DNA of 28,194 bases from DAIPKP01 sp964545875. Lineage in GTDB: Bacteria; Synergistota; Synergistia; Synergistales; Aminiphilaceae. A program made the translations under genes and the position numbers. Positions 23,279 through 28,194 of this stretch are shown here, piece by piece. The notes beneath the pieces are model-generated. The model was not told where the DNA came from, did not search any database, and saw nothing but the letters and a program-made list of their open reading frames with translations. How positions within the stretch are numbered: the stretch's first letter is position 1; every line of letters begins with the position of its first letter. The stretch is taken from contig CAZJHH010000020.1 in assembly GCA_964545875.1 (NCBI GenBank), forward strand, positions 1-28,194. The letters are read 5' to 3'.

Positions 23279-25111
23279 ATGTGCGGCATTGTCGGGTACA
23301 TTGGTTATCGTTGTGCTGTGGACGTTATTCTCCAGGGATTACAGAGGCTGGAGTATCGCGGATATGATTCCGCGGGAATAGCGGTGCGTCAGGGAAATGC
23401 GGTGCGGGTGGTCAAAGAGGTGGGCAAGGTGGCGGAGCTCGCCTCCCGAGTGAAGGAAGAACAGATCGAAGGACACCAGGGAATAGGTCACACCCGCTGG
23501 GCCACCCACGGCGGGGTTACTCAGGCGAATGCCCATCCTCATACGGATGGAGAAGACCGCATTACCCTGGTACATAACGGAATTATCGAAAATTACGTGG
23601 ATCTTCGGGAAAAGCTTCAGGCCCGGGGAGTTCTCTTTGCCACCGAAACGGATAGCGAGGTGGTGGCAAAGCTCCTTTCCCAACTCCTTCAGGAAGGACA
23701 TGCCCTTCAGGAGGCCCTTGTAGTGCTGCAGCAGAGCTTGATTGGCTCATATGCCTTGGTGGTGTTGGATGCCCGGAATCCCGAGGCTCTCTATGCGGTG
23801 CGCCGGGGCTCCCCTCTCGTGCTGGGACTGGGAGAAGGTGAAGCCTTCTGTGCTTCCGACGTGCCCGCCCTCCTTACCTATACCCGGAAGGTTTTCTACA
23901 TGGAAGACGGGGATATGGCCTGCATACGCCGGGACGGAATTTCCCTTTACGACAGTACCGGAAAGGAGATAACCCGGAAGATGCACTCCATCGAATGGGA
24001 TGTCTCCATGGTAGAGAAGGACGGATATCCTCACTTCATGCTCAAGGAAATTTACGAGCAGGGAGGAGTGCTGCGAGCCACCCTGAAAGATCGCCTTCAG
24101 GAGGGACGGGTCTTTCTGGACCCCGAACTCCAGTGGGATATGGATCTCGTGGAGAGTTGGAATCAGATTCACATCGTGGCGTGCGGCACCTCGTACTATG
24201 CGGCCCTTGCGGCAGCCCGGAACTTCGAGAAATGGACTGATCTCCGGGTGTTGGTGGAGGTAGCTTCGGAATATCGTTACCGATCGATTCAGCCGGATCG
24301 GAGAACCCTGGCAGTTTTCGTCTCCCAGTCCGGCGAAACCGCAGATACCCTGGCGGCTCAGCGAAAAGCCCGGGAAAACGGGGCCCACTGTTTGGGAATC
24401 ACCAACGTTCGAGGCGCTACGCTTTCCCGGGAAGTGCACAGCATACTCCTTCTCAAGGCGGGGCCGGAGATCGGCGTGGCCGCTACCAAAACCTTCATGG
24501 GGCAGCTTGGGGTGCTCTATCTGCTGGCCCTCTATCTGGGAGCCTGCCGTGGAACCCTTCCGGAACATGAAGAGCGTTCTCTGGTGGAGGAATTCATTCA
24601 ACTCCCTTATCGGGTGGAAAAGGTACTTGCCCGGGGGGAAGAAGTAGCGGAAATCGCCAAGGAATATAGCGGATACGCGGACTTTCTCTATCTGGGCCGG
24701 GGGATATCCTATCCCGTAGCCCTGGAGGGGGCGCTGAAACTCAAGGAAATTTCCTACATCCATGCAGAGGCTTACGCCGCAGGAGAGATGAAGCACGGTC
24801 CCATAGCGCTTCTCGATGAAAACGTGCCGGTCATGACGGTGATTCCCCGGGACGATCTCTACGAAAAAACCCTCTCTAATATCGAGGAGGCCCGAGCACG
24901 GAAAGCTCCTATTCTTGCGGTGGGAACCGAGGGAGACGAGCTGCTGAAAAAGCATGCCAGCCACGTCTTTCACGTGCCCTGGACCCATAGCGAACTTACG
25001 CCCTTTCTCACGGTACTTCCCCTGCAGCTTTTCGCCTACTACGTGGCTCTCGAGCGGGGATGCGCCATCGACCAGCCTCGAAATCTCGCCAAGAGCGTTA
25101 CGGTGGAATAG
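23279..25111 (+). CDS. glmS: Glutamine-fructose-6-phosphate aminotransferase (isomerising)
   Basis: GlmS makes glucosamine-6-phosphate from fructose-6-phosphate and glutamine, the entry step to amino-sugar and peptidoglycan synthesis. The 610-residue protein begins MCGIVGYIG, with Cys2 as the glutaminase nucleophile after Met removal. GLQRLEYRGYDSAG, GHTRWATHGG and HNGIIENY complete the glutaminase domain. Two SIS sugar-isomerase domains follow (ACGTSYYAALAA and SQSGETADT; YLGRGISYPVALEGALKLKE and AAGEMKHGPIAL), ending in the conserved NLAKSVTVE. Expression is controlled by the upstream ribozyme, which senses the product. The gene ends about 25 bases before a strong bidirectional terminator. 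Confidence 0.98.
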   Translation: MCGIVGYIGYRCAVDVILQGLQRLEYRGYDSAGIAVRQGNAVRVVKEVGKVAELASRVKEEQIEGHQGIGHTRWATHGGVTQANAHPHTDGEDRITLVHNGIIENYVDLREKLQARGVLFATETDSEVVAKLLSQLLQEGHALQEALVVLQQSLIGSYALVVLDARNPEALYAVRRGSPLVLGLGEGEAFCASDVPALLTYTRKVFYMEDGDMACIRRDGISLYDSTGKEITRKMHSIEWDVSMVEKDGYPHFMLKEIYEQGGVLRATLKDRLQEGRVFLDPELQWDMDLVESWNQIHIVACGTSYYAALAAARNFEKWTDLRVLVEVASEYRYRSIQPDRRTLAVFVSQSGETADTLAAQRKARENGAHCLGITNVRGATLSREVHSILLLKAGPEIGVAATKTFMGQLGVLYLLALYLGACRGTLPEHEERSLVEEFIQLPYRVEKVLARGEEVAEIAKEYSGYADFLYLGRGISYPVALEGALKLKEISYIHAEAYAAGEMKHGPIALLDENVPVMTVIPRDDLYEKTLSNIEEARARKAPILAVGTEGDELLKKHASHVFHVPWTHSELTPFLTVLPLQLFAYYVALERGCAIDQPRNLAKSVTVE

Positions 25112-25134
25112 TTTCGCTCTTGCGGAAAGAACCT

Positions 25135-25171
25135 ATAAAAAACCCCCGAAGAGTTCTTCGGGGGTTTTTTT
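25135..25171. terminator. Bidirectional intrinsic terminator between glmS and the CPBP gene
   Basis: The perfect inverted repeat CCCCCGAAG/CTTCGGGGG with a tetraloop is flanked by an A-run on the left (25137-25142) and a T-run on the right (25165-25171). It therefore works as an intrinsic terminator in both directions, ending glmS on the plus strand and the CPBP protease unit on the minus strand. Confidence 0.93.
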
Positions 25172-25686
25172 CATACTCCTGGGAAAAACCAAATGGCCCA
25201 TAGGTTGCCGATAAAATGGTATGCTATGGAGGGTGTTATGGTTTGGAATTCCTCTCGAAGCTGGGCCATGAAGAGCCCCGGGAAAAAGGTGGCCAGAAAG
25301 ATGGGAGATGTGCGGAAAAACATATGAGAGCCCGCAAAGATGGCAGCACTCAGAATTACTCCGGATAGGGGCGAAAGCCATCGGCGCAGAAGGGTCTGGA
25401 GAAATCCCCGGAAGAAAACCTCTTCCACCACCGCCGCAGTAAGTCCTGCAGCGGCGTAGGAAAAAAACTGCAGGGTTGTTACTTCTCGAGGGAGATTATC
25501 TCCGGGCCAGTTCATGGCAACCACCGTAAGAGGGAGCAGGCTGGCGGCACAGTACAGGAGCAGCTTCAGAGTAATCTCCCGATTCCATCGAAAGAAAAGC
25601 CCATAGGATTCGTAGGGTTCTTTCCGGAGATAGCACCAGGCAAAGGGGCCGTAGAGCATGAGGATGGCTGTAAAGGTTTGGGTCAT
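25171..25686 (-). CDS. CPBP-family intramembrane glutamic protease
   Basis: This gene encodes a 171-residue, multi-spanning membrane protein. It carries the CPBP (Abi/CAAX protease) signature: VVEEVFFRGFLQ with the Glu pair at 88-89 and Arg93, SHMFF with His121, and YHFIGN with His157 and Asn161. These are the expected catalytic and structural residues of the Rce1-like family. CPBP members cleave peptides inside the membrane and serve in CAAX-like processing, peptide maturation or self-immunity; the substrate here is unknown. It begins three bases after the stop of the small membrane protein upstream and so probably shares its transcript. It is short for the family but has all key motifs. Confidence 0.88.
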   Translation of the reverse strand: MTQTFTAILMLYGPFAWCYLRKEPYESYGLFFRWNREITLKLLLYCAASLLPLTVVAMNWPGDNLPREVTTLQFFSYAAAGLTAAVVEEVFFRGFLQTLLRRWLSPLSGVILSAAIFAGSHMFFRTSPIFLATFFPGLFMAQLREEFQTITPSIAYHFIGNLWAIWFFPGV

Positions 25687-25689
25687 GGA

Positions 25690-26007
25690 TTATCGAGGCC
25701 TCTCTTCGGAAGGGATGTCCTCGGGAGGAGTCTGTGCGTTTTTCCCCAAAGGGGCCTCCCGTGCAGCGAGATACACTATACCATAGAGAAGCCCCGGAGG
25801 AAGCAACAGAGATATGCCTGCCCACCAGGGAACCAGAATCATCAGTAAGAAGAAAGCCCCAAACATAAAAACGCTCCAGCATATCCAGAAGAAGCAAGGG
25901 CGTTTTTGGCGGTTCAGGGCGAGAAAGGAGGTCGCGAGAAGCAAGGTGGAAAGCAGGAAGAAAGCGCCGTAGTGCCAGAAAAAGAGGGTGAAAGGGATGT
26001 TCCTCAT
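25690..26007 (-). CDS. Small membrane protein of unknown function
   Basis: This gene encodes 105 residues with about three hydrophobic segments (FFWHYGAFFLLSTLLLATSF; FFWICWSVFMFGAFFLLMIL; WAGISLLLPPGLLYGIVYLA) and a short charged Pro/Glu-rich C-terminal tail. I do not recognise the family. It lies 18 bases after the PerR-like gene and three bases before the CPBP protease gene, so the three form one minus-strand unit. It may be a partner or substrate of the protease; that is inference from position. The Shine-Dalgarno sequence is weak, which fits translation coupled to the upstream gene. Confidence 0.75.
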   Translation of the reverse strand: MRNIPFTLFFWHYGAFFLLSTLLLATSFLALNRQKRPCFFWICWSVFMFGAFFLLMILVPWWAGISLLLPPGLLYGIVYLAAREAPLGKNAQTPPEDIPSEERPR

Positions 26008-26025
26008 AAATTCCGGTTTTTATTC

Positions 26026-26460
26026 TTACACCGCCGCAGCTTTGACGGAGCAGGAGGAGCAAAGACCGTGGAAGTAGATCTGGGTGGCACTGATGGTATT
26101 CTGGGAGCAGGTTCCCTGTTGGAGTGTCTGGAATACCGACGAGGGAACAAAGACATCTTCTACTCTGCCGCAGCAGGAGCATCGGAAGTGAGCGTGGGGA
26201 GTGGGGTTCGAATCGATGAGAATTTTTTTCTCGTCGATGGAAAGTATTTGCACAAGCCCTGCGTCCGCAAGAACCTGGGCGGTGCCGTAGATGGTGGCGT
26301 ACGAAATGGTGGGGAAGTCCTTTTTCAGCTCCTGATAGATCATTTCCGCCGAAGGGTGATCTTTACGTCCATGAAGGAGTTTAAGAATGCTGATCCTTTG
26401 GGCGGTTATTTTAAAGCCTTTGTTCCGTAAAATATGTACACCGTCATCAACGTTCCACAT
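26026..26460 (-). CDS. perR: Fur-family regulator, PerR-like
   Basis: This gene encodes 144 residues from the ATG at 26458-26460, with AAGGAGG seven bases upstream. The winged-helix region has ITAQRISILKLLHGRKDHPS and YATIYGTAQVL. The structural zinc Cys pairs are Cys94/Cys97 and Cys134/Cys137. The regulatory metal ligands of Bacillus PerR (His37, Asp85, His91, His93, Asp104) have exact counterparts at a constant offset of two: His35, Asp83, His89, His91 and Asp102. An Asp at the last position favours a peroxide-sensing PerR over an iron-sensing Fur. It heads a minus-strand unit with the membrane protein and the CPBP protease. A repeat in its upstream region may be an operator. Confidence 0.9.
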   Translation of the reverse strand: MWNVDDGVHILRNKGFKITAQRISILKLLHGRKDHPSAEMIYQELKKDFPTISYATIYGTAQVLADAGLVQILSIDEKKILIDSNPTPHAHFRCSCCGRVEDVFVPSSVFQTLQQGTCSQNTISATQIYFHGLCSSCSVKAAAV

Positions 26461-26856
26461 GGGGAATCCTCCTTGAAAAATAGTTCTTTATTGGGTAGGT
26501 TTACATCAGAGGTTTTGGTAGGTATTTAAAATGCTTCTCTTGTTAAAGTCATTTTGATGAAGCTAGAGAGAGTATAATGGGAAAGCTCTATTTTTGCAAT
26601 CCTTGAAAGGAGGTTCCCTTATATAGATTTTACATGAATACAAAAGGGATTCTGAAGGGCCCTGGTAGCTCCTGCGGCGGAAATGCTCTTTTTTGGAAGA
26701 ACCTTTCGTTTTTCGAAAGCCCGGAAGAATGGCCCTAGTTGCAGAAATTTTTCTTCGATTTCAGGGTTTCCCCCCTATTGAGAGGAAAAATGCGAAAAAG
26801 CTGTTCGCGGATGTGTGTGGCTATGTGTAGTTGCGTGCGAGGAGGGATGGTTTTTC
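26461..26856. other. Intergenic region between divergent perR-like and AI-2E permease genes
   Basis: This is 396 bp without a confident gene, and its left half is markedly richer in A/T than the surrounding genes. It contains the GGTAGGT repeat, a perfect TATAAT at 26573-26578 on the plus strand without a good -35 box, and an orphan AAAGGAGG at 26606-26613. A 34-codon ORF (26634-26738) begins about 20 bases after that motif, which is too far for normal initiation. GGGCC near 26658 could pair with GGCCC at 26731-26735. The permease's own Shine-Dalgarno (GAGGAGGG) is at the right edge. Confidence 0.4.
26494..26523 (-). promoter_or_regulatory. Direct repeat upstream of the perR-like gene, possible operator
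   Basis: GGTAGGT occurs at 26494-26500 and again at 26517-26523, 23 bases apart (about two helix turns), each followed by a T-rich stretch. The pair lies 34-63 bases upstream of the perR-like start, where a promoter is expected. It is not a standard PerR/Fur box, so it may bind another regulator or be fortuitous. Confidence 0.3.
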
Positions 26857-27993
26857 ATGCAAGAGATGGATCGGAGCGCAAACGCCGAATGGAAAGGAGA
26901 AGAACCAAGGAGTCGCGACTTTCGTTCCTTTGGTGGCAGAGTCGTTTCGGAGCGGGCTGCCATATTTTTTTTGGGAATCATTGCCATTATTGTAGTTGGA
27001 GCCTTTCTCAAGTCTGCTCAGGGGGTATTTCTTCCCTTCGTTATCGCCTTGTTGATATCGTACATTCTTGCTCCTCCGGTGCGATTTCTCCATAAGTTTG
27101 GGGTGCCCACGTCCCTTATCGTGGTGATTATGCTGGGGATTCTCTCGGGAATTTTATTTTTAGGCATTATTTATCTCAATACGAGCCTGGTGGCGTTTTC
27201 CACGGAAATACCGGATCTCCAAAGGCGTTTCGTTATCATGGGGAAAGAGATTTCCGAATCCGTGAAAATTGTGCAGTTTCTGTGGAAGAATCTGGCGGAT
27301 AACTTTGACGTGGGCAGTAAGATAACTCTTCAGATCGTTACCCTTTCACGCTCGCTTTTCTCCATCGTTTCAAAAATGCTCCTGGTGGTGGTTTTTCTCG
27401 TGTTTCTCCTTGTGGAAGCTCCCTACTTCGAGGCGAAACTTCGAAAGGCCCTGGCTCGGAAAAATGCCGAGAAGGTGCAACATATCACGGAGACCATTAC
27501 GATACAGATCGGCTACTATCTGGGGCTTCAATGCATTATAAGTGCGGTTACCGGATTTCTTGCCTGGGCTATTCTTGAGTATATAGGAGTCAAGTTCGCC
27601 CTTACCTGGGGAGTGCTTACCTTTCTTCTGAATTTCATTCCTACCCTGGGTTCCGTGGCGGCATCAATTCCTCCGATTCTTATCGCGGCAATTCAGTTTT
27701 ATCCGAGCTACAGCCAGGTTCTGGCCACGGCTCTTTCTCTTCTCATTCTCCAACAGATCATGGGAAATGTATTGGCTCCCCGAATCTTAGGGGACCGGCT
27801 CAATCTGAGCCCTGCCCTGATCCTCTTCTCCCTTCTTTTTTGGGGATGGCTCTGGGGTATTCCGGGGGCTTTGCTTTCGGTACCCATCACCTCGGCGATA
27901 AAAATCGTTTTCGAGAATGTGCGTCTCGTTCAGGGCTTTGCGGTGCTCATGGGCTCGGGAAGACAGTATGCCAAGGAAGATGAAGGAAAGTAG
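26857..27993 (+). CDS. AI-2E/PerM-family transporter
   Basis: This gene encodes 378 residues from ATG 26857, with GAGGAGGG upstream. Hydrophobic segments near the N-terminus (AAIFFLGIIAIIVVGAFL; GVFLPFVIALLISYILAPPV; LIVVIMLGILSGILFLGI) are followed by a soluble stretch of about 70 residues and then a C-terminal bundle. That bundle carries the family hallmark TFLLNFIPTLGSVAASIPPI and NVLAPRILGDRLNLSPALIL. The family includes autoinducer-2 exporters and Na+/H+ antiporters, so the cargo cannot be stated. It is transcribed away from the perR-like gene and stands alone, followed by a stable hairpin. Confidence 0.92.
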   Translation: MQEMDRSANAEWKGEEPRSRDFRSFGGRVVSERAAIFFLGIIAIIVVGAFLKSAQGVFLPFVIALLISYILAPPVRFLHKFGVPTSLIVVIMLGILSGILFLGIIYLNTSLVAFSTEIPDLQRRFVIMGKEISESVKIVQFLWKNLADNFDVGSKITLQIVTLSRSLFSIVSKMLLVVVFLVFLLVEAPYFEAKLRKALARKNAEKVQHITETITIQIGYYLGLQCIISAVTGFLAWAILEYIGVKFALTWGVLTFLLNFIPTLGSVAASIPPILIAAIQFYPSYSQVLATALSLLILQQIMGNVLAPRILGDRLNLSPALILFSLLFWGWLWGIPGALLSVPITSAIKIVFENVRLVQGFAVLMGSGRQYAKEDEGK

Positions 27994-28045
27994 GTTTTCT
28001 TCCGCAGTAAGAAAATGATCGTAAACTCTTTCAAGAAAACACGCA

Positions 28046-28080
28046 GATTCCCCGCATCGGATTCCGAGGCGGGGAATCTT
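28046..28080 (+). terminator. Long hairpin after the AI-2E permease gene, possible terminator
   Basis: GATTCCCCGC (28046-28055) pairs perfectly with GCGGGGAATC (28069-28078), and an inner TCGG-ATT-CCGA stem extends it. The T-tract that follows is only two bases long, so this is either a weak terminator or an mRNA-stabilising structure. Confidence 0.5.
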
Positions 28081-28194
28081 GCATCCGAAGTACTTCATCA
28101 GGATGACCGAGAATGTCGCAGATGATTTGAGAAACTAGGTACTTATTTCCCCGTCATTCTCTCCGTTTATTGCATTACCATAAACCCGAACCCG
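28081..28194. other. Window end, no gene recognised
   Basis: These 114 bases after the hairpin contain no convincing ORF or RNA. A/T-rich patches (ACTTATTTCC; TTTATTGCATTACCATAAA) could belong to the promoter of a gene beyond the window. Confidence 0.4.

Noticed and set aside
26634..26738. 34-codon ORF in the perR/AI-2E intergenic region
   Set aside because: The nearest Shine-Dalgarno-like sequence is about 20 bases away and the peptide has no recognisable features. Without conservation data it is not supported.

Overview
The window reads as a contiguous chromosomal segment of an anaerobic, amino-acid-fermenting type of bacterium. The gene set (DUF4438 protein, CsaA-type protein, ornithine-racemase-like enzyme, pyruvate kinase with a PEP-utiliser tail, PerR-like regulator, glmS ribozyme) and a GC content in the mid-50s by eye suggest Synergistota or a clostridia-like relative. 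That placement is inference from gene content only. No rRNA, tRNA, CRISPR array or intact mobile element was seen.

Layout. (1) 1-515: the 3' end of an unidentified gene, then a frameshifted and internally deleted IS3-family remnant. (2) 615-4849: a MATE exporter (minus); a secreted or anchored DUF2993/LmeA-like protein, acpS and a sirtuin (plus, tightly packed); a B3/B4-domain protein (minus). (3) 4987-7226: an AraC-type regulator (plus), convergent with a csaA-like/DUF4438 pair (minus). (4) 7588-17335: an exported M48 protease, a structured intergenic element, then dnaX, a 43-codon ORF, dnaE, a TRAP (MtrB) homologue, pyk and nfo, closely packed and probably co-transcribed. (5) 17518-25111: an ornithine/alanine racemase-like enzyme, cdaA, cdaR, glmM, galU, a glmS ribozyme and glmS. 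This links c-di-AMP synthesis and its regulator to UDP-sugar and glucosamine-6-phosphate supply for the cell envelope, and ends at a strong bidirectional terminator. (6) 25171-28194: a minus-strand perR-like gene, a small membrane protein and a CPBP protease, divergent from an AI-2E/PerM-family permease.

The most interesting points are these. The TRAP (trp RNA-binding attenuation protein) homologue keeps all tryptophan- and RNA-contact residues, has an extra N-terminal segment, and overlaps pyruvate kinase. The glmS ribozyme has its predicted cleavage point immediately after the galU stop codon, so cleavage would leave galU mRNA ending at its own UAA. A 43-codon ORF tiles the dnaX-dnaE gap with ATGA overlaps at both ends. 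A multi-stem structured region lies upstream of dnaX. No wholly new multi-gene defence or biosynthetic system was recognised.
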